Source: Vibrio splendidus (lineage in GTDB: Bacteria; Pseudomonadota; Gammaproteobacteria; Enterobacterales; Vibrionaceae). From it: DNA of 64,000 nucleotides. The stretch lies in contig NZ_CP031056.1 of the NCBI RefSeq assembly GCF_003345295.1, forward strand, positions 1,674,001 through 1,738,000, given 5' to 3'. The notes under the pieces are model-generated. The model searched no databases, was not told where the DNA came from, and saw only the letters and a program-made list of their open reading frames with translations. Positions 43,401 to 52,819 of the stretch are shown here, one piece after another (positions within the stretch are counted from its first letter, which is position 1; the number at the start of each line of letters is the position of its first letter). Position numbers and translations under genes: made by a program.

Positions 43401-43937
43401 ATGTTTAAAACGATTATCGATAACGAACTATCCATCGCATTGGTTGAAGAGAGTTTCGCTTCTCACTATGCGGAAATTTCACGAAGTCAGAATGAGTATC
43501 TAAGCCAATGGCTTGTGTGGCCACCACATTGTAAAACCGAGCAAGACTTTAGGATCTTCATCCAGCGCTCGCTACACGATTATGCGGAAGGGAAAAGCAT
43601 GACATGTGCGATTGTGTATAAAGACAATATCGTCGGTAACTGTAGCTTCAACACCATTGACCACAACAAACAGAAAGTCACAATAGGTTACTGGCTGTCT
43701 GAATCGTACCAAGGTAAAGGGATAGTCACCCGTGTGGTCGAAAAACTGATTGATATTGCTTTCAATAAGTTAGATATGGAAAAGATTGAAATATCAGCTG
43801 CCACTGAGAACATGAGCAGCCGTAAAGTTTGTGAGCGCTTACATTTCACGTTAGAAGGTATTATAACTCGTAATGAGAACTTGAATGGCCGCATCGTAGA
43901 CCACGCCATTTATGGTCTTCATCGCTCTAAGCTCTAA
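43401..43937 (+). CDS. GNAT-family N-acetyltransferase (RimJ/RimL type)
   Basis: A 178-residue acetyltransferase. The acetyl-CoA loop is seen in YWLSESYQGKGIVTRVVEKL (motif QGKGI for R/QxxGxG/A) and the C-terminal strand pattern in MSSRKVCERLHFTLEGI is typical of the RimL/YdaF group, which acetylate N-terminal residues of ribosomal proteins or polyamines. AAAGGAAAG lies upstream of the ATG. The substrate is unknown. A short triple repeat GCTCTAA overlaps the stop. Bidirectional terminator at 43976. Confidence 0.92.
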   Translation: MFKTIIDNELSIALVEESFASHYAEISRSQNEYLSQWLVWPPHCKTEQDFRIFIQRSLHDYAEGKSMTCAIVYKDNIVGNCSFNTIDHNKQKVTIGYWLSESYQGKGIVTRVVEKLIDIAFNKLDMEKIEISAATENMSSRKVCERLHFTLEGIITRNENLNGRIVDHAIYGLHRSKL

Positions 43938-43975
43938 GCTCTAAGCAGTCACTATTATGTAAATGAGCATACTAA

Positions 43976-44002
43976 AAAGCCACGGTATTCGACCGTGGCT
44001 TT
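43976..44002. terminator. Bidirectional terminator between acetyltransferase and histidine kinase genes
   Basis: AAAGCCACGGT / ACCGTGGCTTT perfect 11-bp stem with a 5-base loop; T-rich on both strands, between convergent genes. Confidence 0.88.
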
Positions 44003-44047
44003 GTTATTTTACGAACCTAGAACCTAAGTAGCCCTCAGATCGCCCAG

Positions 44048-45385
44048 TTATACGGTCTTAGGAATCACGATACTGAACTTAGCTCCACCATGGTTGCTGT
44101 CATCGATTTTGATATCCCAAGAAAGCTTTTTAGCCGCTGAAATCGCAATCGCGAGGCCTAACCCCAAACCACCCGTTGTTGAGGTTCTGCTTGAATCTAG
44201 ACGGGAAAACGGAAGAAATACTTCATCACGACTGTCTTCTGGGATTCCAGAACCATTATCTTCAATAACCACTAGCCAATTTTCTGAATTCTCATCCAGT
44301 GTCATCCACACCTCATCGCGCGTGTAATTACCCGCGTTTTTGAGAATATTATCGAAGACCAAACGTGCCATTGAGCAGTCACACTTAATCTTGCAATCTT
44401 GCCCTACTTTGGATTCAAAGAGCACATTGTCTAACTGAGAGTAACGAATACGATCGAGACAGTACTCATGAAGATCAGAGGTCACTTTAACGAGCTCAAA
44501 GAATGAGTTATCCATGACATTCAACTTCGACAGCATGATAATTTCTGAAGTGAGATCGTTGATATCCTCAATGTAGGTATCAATATCATCGAAAAGCGCC
44601 TGATGATGGTCGGGGGCTCCCCTTCTTAGAATATCGGTCGCCAGCTGAATACGACTGAGCGGGGTGCGCACCTCATGTGGGATAGCTTGAGCAAAGATGT
44701 GGCTTTGTTTCACTTTGCTCTCGATCTCTTCCGCCATGAAGTTAAAGCTGCTGGCCAAATCAGACACTGGATGAATGTCGTCTAGATCAGAACGAGTACT
44801 GAGTTTCCCTCGACCAAACTGTTTTTGCTTCTCAACTAGCAACTCGATTCTTTCTTGAAAACGCCTCACAGGTAAGTAAACACTTGCGCCGATCGCGACA
44901 ATAATGGCGAACAAAAGCCCGAGTAAAAAGTTTCTTTCTGAATCTTCATACCATTCAATTTCAGGAGAGAAAAAATCCCCTACCTCACTGAACGCGAAAC
45001 TAAATTTAGAATTTGGAAGTTGAAACACCGCCGAGTACAGATCGTTATCACTGAGGTATATAGGTACACCATTTAAAGTGGTAAATAACTCGCATCGTTG
45101 GCATGGAGCCTCTCCCGACCAATTATCTAACAGGCGTAAATTGAAGATATAAAATTGTTGGTAGCCTGTTCTATCGAGTTCTTTATAAAGTGAATTATAT
45201 TGATTGTGCTGACGGGTATACTGCTCAACGAAGTAAATACCATCATTTAGGAAAGTTTCGATCTCGGTTCTTCGCATGTGCCCTTCACCTAGGTTCACAA
45301 ACAAAAAGATCGTTGCCGACATACCAACCACAATCCCAAGATACAATCGAGCAAACATCGAAACAGAACGAAGTTTCGCAGTCAT
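44048..45385 (-). CDS. Sensor histidine kinase, RstB-like
   Basis: A 445-residue kinase. The start is taken at ATG 45385, four bases after the response-regulator stop; TTG 45397 is an alternative. TM1 (about residues 8-30), periplasmic domain with a CxxC pair (CQRCELF), TM2 (about 155-175), HAMP, HisKA (IFAQAIPHEVRTPLSRIQLA), N box (FDNILKNAGNYTR) and G boxes (VIEDNGSGIPEDSRDE and GGLGLGLAIAISAAKK) are all intact. The IPHE(V/L)RTPL segment and the partner regulator resemble RstB of E. coli. The periplasmic CxxC might sense redox or metal state; that is inference. Confidence 0.92.
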   Translation of the reverse strand: MTAKLRSVSMFARLYLGIVVGMSATIFLFVNLGEGHMRRTEIETFLNDGIYFVEQYTRQHNQYNSLYKELDRTGYQQFYIFNLRLLDNWSGEAPCQRCELFTTLNGVPIYLSDNDLYSAVFQLPNSKFSFAFSEVGDFFSPEIEWYEDSERNFLLGLLFAIIVAIGASVYLPVRRFQERIELLVEKQKQFGRGKLSTRSDLDDIHPVSDLASSFNFMAEEIESKVKQSHIFAQAIPHEVRTPLSRIQLATDILRRGAPDHHQALFDDIDTYIEDINDLTSEIIMLSKLNVMDNSFFELVKVTSDLHEYCLDRIRYSQLDNVLFESKVGQDCKIKCDCSMARLVFDNILKNAGNYTRDEVWMTLDENSENWLVVIEDNGSGIPEDSRDEVFLPFSRLDSSRTSTTGGLGLGLAIAISAAKKLSWDIKIDDSNHGGAKFSIVIPKTV

Positions 45386-45389
45386 GAAC

Positions 45390-46079
45390 TTACGCAACCA
45401 GCATGTACCCCTTATTGCGAACCGTACGGATCAACTGTTTGTCTTTTGCGTGAATGCGTAGTTTTCGTCTTAAACCGGAAACTCGCATATCAATAGAACG
45501 ATCATTAAAAGCATAATCAATCCCTCTAAATAACTGGCAGCACTGGTCTCGAGTCACGACCTGACAGATGTTATTCACAAGAAGGTTTAAGATTTCAAAC
45601 TCGGCAGAAGTAAGCTTAAGATTTTGCCCATACAGAGTGGCACTTTGAGCAATATTGTTGATCACAATATCGCATTGCTTTTCAGCCATTTTTTCTGGCG
45701 CGATAGCAATAGGAGCAGCTCGACGTAATAACGCTTCAATTCGCGCCAACAAAGCATGGCCACGAATAGGCTTTGCAACGTAATCATCCGCGCCAAACTT
45801 AAATAAGCTTACCTCACTCATTTCATCGGCAGAGGCGGTCAACACTAAAATTATTCCATTGTAAAACTCTCGAGCCTGACGGCAAATTTGAGCGCCACTC
45901 ATGCCTGGAAGCATCAAGTCCAACAGCACTAAATCAGGTTCAATACTGCGGATCGCTTCAAGTGCTAAATTCCCTTCATGAACAACGCTAACATCGTAGC
46001 CTTCAGCTTCTAGGTAAAGCGTAGTTAAACGAGCTATCTCTTGGTCATCTTCGACAATGAGCACTTTGGTTTTCGACAT
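45390..46079 (-). CDS. Response regulator, OmpR family, RstA-like
   Basis: A 229-residue regulator starting at ATG 46079 (MSKTKVLIVEDDQ), with GGTGA 5 bases upstream. The receiver domain has the acidic pair EDD, phospho-acceptor Asp in LVLLDLMLPGMSGAQICRQA, Thr in VLTASAD and Lys in DYVAKPIRG. The winged helix is at residues about 130-228 (DRSIDMRVSGLRRKLR). The receiver resembles E. coli RstA (PDLVLLDIMLPGKDGMTICR). It is first in the two-gene operon with the kinase. Confidence 0.94.
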   Translation of the reverse strand: MSKTKVLIVEDDQEIARLTTLYLEAEGYDVSVVHEGNLALEAIRSIEPDLVLLDLMLPGMSGAQICRQAREFYNGIILVLTASADEMSEVSLFKFGADDYVAKPIRGHALLARIEALLRRAAPIAIAPEKMAEKQCDIVINNIAQSATLYGQNLKLTSAEFEILNLLVNNICQVVTRDQCCQLFRGIDYAFNDRSIDMRVSGLRRKLRIHAKDKQLIRTVRNKGYMLVA

Positions 46080-46942
46080 TCCTATCACCAGTATTTATTA
46101 AAAACGAGGGCAGTATATATACTGCTCATATATCATCAATGTTGTGATTCGAGCCTCACTTTTACCGTACGCAAAACATTGTAATCACTTTTGTACATAC
46201 ACGTTTACAAAACGCAGTGCTTAACCACCAGTACGCCTTAGTTTAAGAAGGTTGGCCATCAATAACTCGCTATTCACGGTGTTTTAATAGCCTATACAAC
46301 GCTTACGTTTGCTTTATTTTCTTACTCACACTTACATTTAAGGCATTTACAAAACCCAATCAAATAAACCCTCCAAATAGTAATGACTTGTCGGTTAATA
46401 TCACTGACAAATGACATATTTATAGGTTTAAAATCCGAACATATCGTTCAACAGTCGAAAGAAAACGATTACGTTACCCACCAGCCAGTGTTTTGCATTT
46501 TCAGGGCCTCGGCAGGCGCTATTAAGCAATATCTTCTTCAAGTAATATTCATGAAATTGATAATTCGATCCAGCATTTGCTAATCACCACTACCACACAG
46601 GGTCCACTTTAAGATGAATAAACCGCTTTCACTGTTACTGACCAGCCCCCCTTTATTTTCAACGCAGTTATTAGCTGATAGCAATAAACAAGAAATAGTG
46701 AATCCGATTCAAGCGCAGGCAAATTCTTGGATAAACATTCAGGTCGCGCCTAAAATAACATTCGTCAAAAGATGGGCTTCAACTGTGAGTTCTATAGCGC
46801 GCTCCTTTCTGTAGCACTTTTTTCTTCTTCAACACGGCTTTTAACGGCTGTTGAAGACCAGAATTCAATTTGATAAGCGCCTACTGAATGCATGAGTTCG
46901 GTAGGCACTGTTCGACCAACACATCAGTTCACCGAGTTCAAT
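46080..46942. other. Long intergenic region
   Basis: About 860 bases between the divergent two-component operon and the GGDEF-EAL gene. It is AT-rich and holds a doubtful 66-codon ORF (46614-46814). No palindrome, terminator or RNA motif stood out. Confidence 0.6.
46614..46814 (+). CDS. Doubtful short ORF, possible gene remnant
   Basis: A 66-codon frame whose N-terminus looks weakly signal-like (MNKPLSLLLTSPPLFSTQLLA) followed by a polar stretch and a basic end. There is no good ribosome-binding site. It could be the decayed start of an exported protein. Listed because the gap is long; more likely not a functional gene. Confidence 0.2.
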   Translation: MNKPLSLLLTSPPLFSTQLLADSNKQEIVNPIQAQANSWINIQVAPKITFVKRWASTVSSIARSFL

Positions 46943-48898
46943 ATGATGACCAATTATCAACCTTTCGAGCATCTCAAGTGTCCTATTTGGATATATGATA
47001 TTGATAATAAAAGAATAACTTGGGCAAATAGTAACGCGCTCCCCCTCTGGGAGTCTGAGTCGATGTTTGAGCTGACATCACGTGACTTTAGTGTCGAGAT
47101 GTCAAAAGCGATAGAAGCAACACTGGAAGAATACCAAAGACAATTTCTACGTAACGAAAGCATCAAAACATGGTGGAACTTCACGCCAAACCACATTTCC
47201 AAACGTGCATTATGCCTATTTTCTGGGATCCCATTGCCCGATGGTCGAACTGGGATGTTGGTACAAGTCATTGCCGAAGAGGGCAGCCTAAAGCACGACT
47301 TAGCTTGCTCTGATGGCGCAAATCTATCCCTTCTATTTGATAACTCGGGAGACGTAGTAAGCGCTAACTCCGCATTCTTTCAAAGCTATGGTTCACCGTT
47401 TAGTACCCTATCCGACTTCGTTTCAAGTGAAGAGGCAGCAGCACAATGGTTGTTTGCTGCGCGTAAAGGCCGCGAGATTTTAGAAGAAGTCAGCTGCGAA
47501 ATAGATAACAAAATTCATCACTTTGACGTTCAAGGAAAATGGCTATTTGATAAAAGCGAGCTTCTGTTAAACCTCACCTGTACAACTAAACAGAAAGAGA
47601 AGTTGATCAAAGCCAGATACAACGCTGAGCACGACTGTTTAACTGAGCTTTACAATCGCCGCGGTATCACCAACCTTTTAGAAACCAGTATTGCCTATCG
47701 CTCGCCCTTTGAGTTGATGTTTGTCGACCTTGATGGCTTCAAATTGGTCAATGATACTTATGGACACAGTGTCGGTGACCAACTACTTAAGCAGGTTGGC
47801 GAACGTCTTAAACACCTCGTCGACGAAACGTGCATGATCGGTCGATTTGGTGGCGACGAATTCATTGTTATTGCTCACGCCTGCCGAAATCACAATATCC
47901 CGCTGCTCTGCTCTCGTATTATTGAAGCCTTGAACAAGAGTTTCCACATCAGAGGGATTGGCACCTTGTCTGTTGGTTGCAGCATCGGTACCGCTCATTT
48001 CCCTGATAATGCCGTCGATCAAGAGTCACTGCTCAAGCAAGCGGGTATGGCGATGCATATGGCCAAAACAAATGGACGAAATCGATTTCAAACTTTTACA
48101 CCTTGTCTAGCACAAACCCTTCACCGCAAGGTAGAGATCCGTCATCGACTCACGCATGCCTTAGAGAATGACGACCTCAACCTTCATTACCAACCGATAA
48201 TGAACACTAACAGCGACAAGGTGAAAGGATTTGAAGCCTTACTTCGATGGTCGGACGAAGAACTAGGTGACATAGCTCCTGACGAATTTATTACCTTAGC
48301 GGAGGAGAGTGGGCAAATAGTTCCTCTCGGAAAATGGGTTCTCAATTCCGCACTCAAACAGTTATCGATGTGGCAACGAGAGTTTGATAATGAGTTGATG
48401 ATGAGCATCAATATCTCGAGTATTCAGATGCACGCTACCTTTGCCGAACAGTTATTGGCAATGCTGAACTTCTACAACATCCAGCCTCAAAGCGTTGCCC
48501 TTGAAATCACGGAGTCTTCCATGATCTTCAAGCATGGTGAAGTCAGACAAGCATTAAGTGATATATCAAAATTAGGCGTAGAACTTCACCTTGATGACTT
48601 TGGCACAGGGTACTCCTCACTCTCAATGTTGCATGACTTGCCAATTAGCACCGTTAAACTCGATAAAAGTTTTGTCCATGGTTCGCACAAAGGGAGCAAA
48701 GCAATAGTCCAAGCCACTCATGCTATCTGCGATAAACTGGGGCTAAAAGTAGTTGCTGAAGGCGTCGAGACAGAAACGCAAAAAGCGTTCTTGATCGATT
48801 GTGGATACCAGTATCTTCAAGGGTTCTTGTTTAGTAAGCCCATCCCGTCAAATGAAGTCGAAAGACAATTTTTAACAGGTCGATTAATAGACATTTAA
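46943..48898 (+). CDS. GGDEF-EAL dual-domain c-di-GMP protein with PAS-like N-terminus
   Basis: A 651-residue cytoplasmic protein (from ATG 46943; the frame opens 17 codons earlier at 46892, and neither start has a clear ribosome-binding site). Residues about 10-110 resemble a PAS domain (CPIWIYDIDNKRITWANSNA), with a second PAS-like part after it. The GGDEF domain is intact (MIGRFGGDEFIVIAHA) without an RxxD I-site. The EAL domain is intact too: EALLRW, NISS, EITES, DDFGTGYSSLS and EGVETE are all present. It could both make and degrade c-di-GMP; which activity dominates cannot be told. No membrane span. Confidence 0.94.
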   Translation: MMTNYQPFEHLKCPIWIYDIDNKRITWANSNALPLWESESMFELTSRDFSVEMSKAIEATLEEYQRQFLRNESIKTWWNFTPNHISKRALCLFSGIPLPDGRTGMLVQVIAEEGSLKHDLACSDGANLSLLFDNSGDVVSANSAFFQSYGSPFSTLSDFVSSEEAAAQWLFAARKGREILEEVSCEIDNKIHHFDVQGKWLFDKSELLLNLTCTTKQKEKLIKARYNAEHDCLTELYNRRGITNLLETSIAYRSPFELMFVDLDGFKLVNDTYGHSVGDQLLKQVGERLKHLVDETCMIGRFGGDEFIVIAHACRNHNIPLLCSRIIEALNKSFHIRGIGTLSVGCSIGTAHFPDNAVDQESLLKQAGMAMHMAKTNGRNRFQTFTPCLAQTLHRKVEIRHRLTHALENDDLNLHYQPIMNTNSDKVKGFEALLRWSDEELGDIAPDEFITLAEESGQIVPLGKWVLNSALKQLSMWQREFDNELMMSINISSIQMHATFAEQLLAMLNFYNIQPQSVALEITESSMIFKHGEVRQALSDISKLGVELHLDDFGTGYSSLSMLHDLPISTVKLDKSFVHGSHKGSKAIVQATHAICDKLGLKVVAEGVETETQKAFLIDCGYQYLQGFLFSKPIPSNEVERQFLTGRLIDI

Positions 48899-49148
48899 AA
48901 ACCTATTTATCAATAAGTTAGAGTTTTTTAGCACTTCGTAGTCCAGAGAGTGATACCCACATCAACGCTTACGTATGCTTACATTGCGGCCAATAACGAC
49001 AAGCCGAAGTTAAAGTATTGTTTATTATGAAATTATTGAGAACAATCAACCTGTAAGCCATATAACAGATATACCTACCTTCTGTAATGGCTTTGGTATT
49101 TAGATTACCCTCAAGCAGCCCCTCAATCAGATCAAATAATCGGTAAAT

Positions 49149-49628
49149 ATGAGAAGACAAAACGGCTTCACTCTCTTAGAACTTATCATCGCAGTCTTAA
49201 TTTTAGCTATCCTGTCTGCCACGGCTATGGTCAAGTTCTTAAACGTTCAAGGAAGCGCCCGTGCGAGTAAAATACACGACGTAGCGGGTAACCTACGTAC
49301 CGGTATCGATATGATCTACGCCAAGTCTGCGATTGCTGGCGTTGAGGGAGAGTGCAACTATGTAGAAAAAACGGAAATTGAAACCTACTACGTCTGTCAT
49401 GGCTACCCAATAGCTTATGTGGATTCACTAAGAAGACTGCTCAATATCGACAGAACAGAGCTTCACGTGATCAACAAAGAAGTCGATCCTGGTAGCAATG
49501 CCGAAAGAGTAGCAGCTATCTCTTTTGACGCAGATAACTACACCTATTCACCTGAAGGTGACTTTTGTCAGGTACTCTATCAACCAGAAAAAGAACCTCA
49601 AATCGTCGTACTTGATGGCGCATGTTAA
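49149..49628 (+). CDS. Type IV pilin-like protein (prepilin)
   Basis: A 159-residue prepilin. The short leader MRRQNG is cut before Phe7, and Glu at mature position 5 (FTLLE) is present, followed by the hydrophobic helix LIIAVLILAILSATAMVKFL. The rest is a globular pilin domain with four cysteines (two pairs: ECNY/YVCHG and FCQV/DGAC) as in MSHA-type pilins. It stands alone, with no assembly genes nearby, so it must use the pilus or type II secretion machinery encoded elsewhere. Confidence 0.9.
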   Translation: MRRQNGFTLLELIIAVLILAILSATAMVKFLNVQGSARASKIHDVAGNLRTGIDMIYAKSAIAGVEGECNYVEKTEIETYYVCHGYPIAYVDSLRRLLNIDRTELHVINKEVDPGSNAERVAAISFDADNYTYSPEGDFCQVLYQPEKEPQIVVLDGAC

Positions 49629-50477
49629 ATACTCAACGATTTTACTCATACAGAAGTTAGAGCTAAGCCATCGAGACAGATCTTTGAATATCATGTGATT
49701 ACGATAAATCTGTTCAAAAATAATACGAATAGGACTAAGTTGTTGCTGCTTACATCTTCAAGTGCTGTTTACGTTATAACACGAACCTAATTCATATCTT
49801 ATTTTTTATAATTAGTCTATAAAGATCTACATAGGTGTATGTCTGATATAGATATCAACAGTGTTTTGATTAAACATCTTTCATAAATGGATAGGTATAA
49901 ATATATAAATAAATTAACATGCTCGTGCTATCTAAAACTTCCCCACTAAAAACTTCATTATTTAATAAGACGTAAGAATACAAATAAGGAAAACTCAAAA
50001 TACAATATTATCAATGCCATCATCTATCCATATAATTCAATTACTAAAATCATGTCTCAACTAAATTATATTAACATTACATAAATTGACATAATCTAAG
50101 TTTATCCGGAAAAATTCTGATAAATCTCACACATCAATAAATCAAATGAATACCATCAAAAGCTACATTAGAAACCTCTAAATTCAGTGGCTAATCCTTC
50201 CGCACAGAAGCTGCAAAATGGATAAATACCAAAACAAATGGATAAATCCCCTTTACCCCTTGTAAATCATTGGCTTTCATTTATAAATTCAACTTTTGGG
50301 TGAACATCTCGATAACCTTTCATTCAAGCCCAAATTCTGCGATTAGTATCAACATCTTAAGAGAAAATGGTGACATTTTGGTTATATTATTTGGAAAGGA
50401 CTCTTAGGTTGAATGAAAATCCCAGCCAATACACATCAATCACATAAATATAATAACTGTCGCTTAGGAGTTGAGCC
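49629..50477. other. Long AT-rich intergenic region
   Basis: About 850 bases of very AT-rich DNA before the winged-helix/EAL gene. No ORF with a ribosome-binding site was seen. AAATGGATAAAT occurs at 50216-50227 and 50236-50247, exactly 20 bases apart, and AAATGGATA again at 49885-49893. The base composition differs from the neighbours and continues into the first part of the following gene. Confidence 0.6.
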
Positions 50478-52223
50478 ATGCACTGTTCTTTCAATATAAA
50501 CAACAATAATGAGAGCTTGCAACTGATCTACAATGAAGAAAAAATATATATCAAGAACAACAGTAATAAGATATCAGAGGAAAGTCTTAATAGTAAAGAG
50601 AGTTTTGTATTCAAATATCTTATTGAACACTCATCAATATCTAACCCTCAATCTGCACGAGATGTTGAAGAGTCTTTTAAATTACATTTTGATGAAGAGT
50701 TTAGTTTGTATGCACTAAAAAACATCATCGCCTCAATAAGAAAGAAGTATCGAAACTTATGTAAAAAAGCAAAGATAGATAATAATAGCGAACTTATCTC
50801 TAACCTTTATAAGGTGGGTTACTTCATCGATCTCGATAAGAGCTCTACAAACTGCATCGCACCAAAGTACGACATCAATCAATTCAAGCCCAGTCAGATA
50901 GAAATGTTGAAAATGATGTTCAATACCTATCATAGAGAACTGATTAAGGCTCTGATAACCGTGTTCACCGTCTCTTCATTTTTCCTCTTCGTTGTCTACT
51001 TTTTCCAAATCCTTTATACGACGAAGATTGCAGATGAATACAGCGAAAACACCAAACATATTGCTGAAGAAATCATGCTCTATGGTTGCGATAACCAAGG
51101 GGCTGTGCACTCATTAAGGCATTCACTCAACTTAGATTCTGTCATCATGACTACGTCTTATGGTTCATGTTATATCTCCAAAACACGCTCGAAAATGGTA
51201 GACCTTTATCAAGTTGATGACTTTTACGATAGTACCGATTTCGCTTATTCACGCTTCGTAGATACCAAGCGTGACATTGACCTTACGGTGCGTATTTCTA
51301 CACGCTCTATTGAAGCTCGATACAAGAACTCACTATTGCCGCTGTTAGTCGACTCGGTCTCGATCCAGAAGAATGGTTATTACATTCTGAACCTAGGTGA
51401 AGAAAGTAAAGCTATCTATCAAACACCACTGCCAACCGGTGCAACCATTGCCTTTTACAGTGACGATATTGTCGTACTGTGGACTGCGCTTTCTCTGATT
51501 CTCGCCACACTGCTTTATCGCTCCTATATTCTGGGCTTTATGAGCTACCTGTTTCGTTGGAAACACATCTCCTTTGAAGAAGAGCCCATCATCAACACCG
51601 AAGACAATAGCGTTCTGTATTACGAGTTGCTATCTCGAGTTCGTAACGTCGGCGTTTTAAGCTTCATCAACACCATGAGACGCACCAATTTACTCACCTT
51701 TCACACTATCTTGCTCATCGAGACGGTCAGAAAAGCCAAATTACACAACAGCCATGAGATCTATGGTGTCAATGTGTGTCCGAGCGCTTTGGTGGGGTCG
51801 AACTTCGCAAGGCTCAGAGAGCATTTGGCCGCGATGGAAGCGAATGAATTTGTCGTCGAGATTACTGAATATTCGAACATTGGCTATGGATGTGAGGTTA
51901 TCGATAACATTAAGGATATCAAAAAGCTTGGTATCACCATCGCTCTGGATGACTTTGGTACAGGCAATAACAACATCGAAATCATCAATGTTATCTCTCC
52001 GACCTATCTAAAACTGGATCGTTGCTTTGTTAAGGATATCGAGTCAGGAGAGCACCATCAGGGTGTATTGCTTAATATCTCTGAGATTGGACGCTTATCG
52101 AATATCACGATGATTTATGAAGGTGTCGAGACGCGCAGGCAGCAATATATCTTGTGTCAGCTAGGCTACAACTTACATCAAGGCTATCTGTATAGCCGGC
52201 CCAATGACTCAGAGGAGCAATAG
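50478..52223 (+). CDS. ToxR-like transmembrane winged-helix regulator fused to an EAL domain
   Basis: A 581-residue protein. Residues about 1-118 form an OmpR/CadC-type winged helix (AL-KNIIASIRKKYRNL, then LYKVGYFIDLD). TM1 is at 157-180 and TM2 at 330-356, with a periplasmic domain of about 150 residues holding two cysteines (CDNQGA, SCYIS). Residues about 365-575 are an EAL domain: E383 in YYELLSR, NVCPSA, EITEYS, DDFGTGNNN, YLKLDR and EGVETRRQ are kept, so phosphodiesterase activity is possible although EAL reads ELL. The DNA-binding and EAL parts would both face the cytoplasm. The 5' third is markedly AT-rich. GGAG precedes the ATG. Confidence 0.9.
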   Translation: MHCSFNINNNNESLQLIYNEEKIYIKNNSNKISEESLNSKESFVFKYLIEHSSISNPQSARDVEESFKLHFDEEFSLYALKNIIASIRKKYRNLCKKAKIDNNSELISNLYKVGYFIDLDKSSTNCIAPKYDINQFKPSQIEMLKMMFNTYHRELIKALITVFTVSSFFLFVVYFFQILYTTKIADEYSENTKHIAEEIMLYGCDNQGAVHSLRHSLNLDSVIMTTSYGSCYISKTRSKMVDLYQVDDFYDSTDFAYSRFVDTKRDIDLTVRISTRSIEARYKNSLLPLLVDSVSIQKNGYYILNLGEESKAIYQTPLPTGATIAFYSDDIVVLWTALSLILATLLYRSYILGFMSYLFRWKHISFEEEPIINTEDNSVLYYELLSRVRNVGVLSFINTMRRTNLLTFHTILLIETVRKAKLHNSHEIYGVNVCPSALVGSNFARLREHLAAMEANEFVVEITEYSNIGYGCEVIDNIKDIKKLGITIALDDFGTGNNNIEIINVISPTYLKLDRCFVKDIESGEHHQGVLLNISEIGRLSNITMIYEGVETRRQQYILCQLGYNLHQGYLYSRPNDSEEQ

Positions 52224-52447
52224 GCCCCCCTAACAGAAATCTTGACGAGCAACACCATTTCCTATTCAAATAATCATCGCTCATACAGCTGCTTGAGAGC
52301 CCACAAGGACGTAGGCCTCAAGTCCCCTCCCCACCAAACATGCTTTATCCAAATATAAATATATCCAATCCATTTTCATAAAATCCTTGCCAATTCGAAT
52401 AAAAAGGATAGTGTTATACACATATATATCACCATGCAGTTTTAATT

Positions 52448-52819
52448 ATGACCGAATGGAAAGACGACCAACCGATTTTTAGGCAGCTTGCCGCAAAGAT
52501 CAGTGACCAAATTCTTCAAGGTGTTTGGTTAGAGCAACAAGCATTACCCTCTGTTCGTGCGGTTGCTGCCGATCTCAAGATCAACCACCTTACTGTCATG
52601 AAAAGCTATCAGTTACTGGTGGATGAAGACTTGGTAGAGAAAAAACGCGGCCAAGGCATGTATGTGGCCGAAGGGGCACTTCAAAAATTGAAAGAGTCTG
52701 CACACCAATCATTCATCAACACACAGATCCCAGCCATCGCTGAGACGCTAGGCATCATTGATATGAGTGTCGAAGAACTCGTGAAACAGCTAGCACAACA
52801 TATAAAGGACAAGTCATGA
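52448..52819 (+). CDS. GntR-family repressor, YtrA subfamily
   Basis: A 123-residue regulator with the GntR winged helix at residues about 10-75 (PIFRQLAAKISDQILQGVW, then LPSVRAVAADLKINHLTVMK) and a short helical tail, the YtrA pattern. Such proteins usually repress the ABC operon they begin. It overlaps the ATPase gene by 4 bases (ATGA). No inverted repeat clear enough to name an operator was found upstream. Confidence 0.93.
   Translation: MTEWKDDQPIFRQLAAKISDQILQGVWLEQQALPSVRAVAADLKINHLTVMKSYQLLVDEDLVEKKRGQGMYVAEGALQKLKESAHQSFINTQIPAIAETLGIIDMSVEELVKQLAQHIKDKS

Noticed and set aside
48969..49160. 63-codon minus-strand ORF before the pilin gene
   Set aside because: It overlaps the pilin start, has no ribosome-binding site, and gives no recognisable protein; the plausible N-terminal stretch is probably chance.
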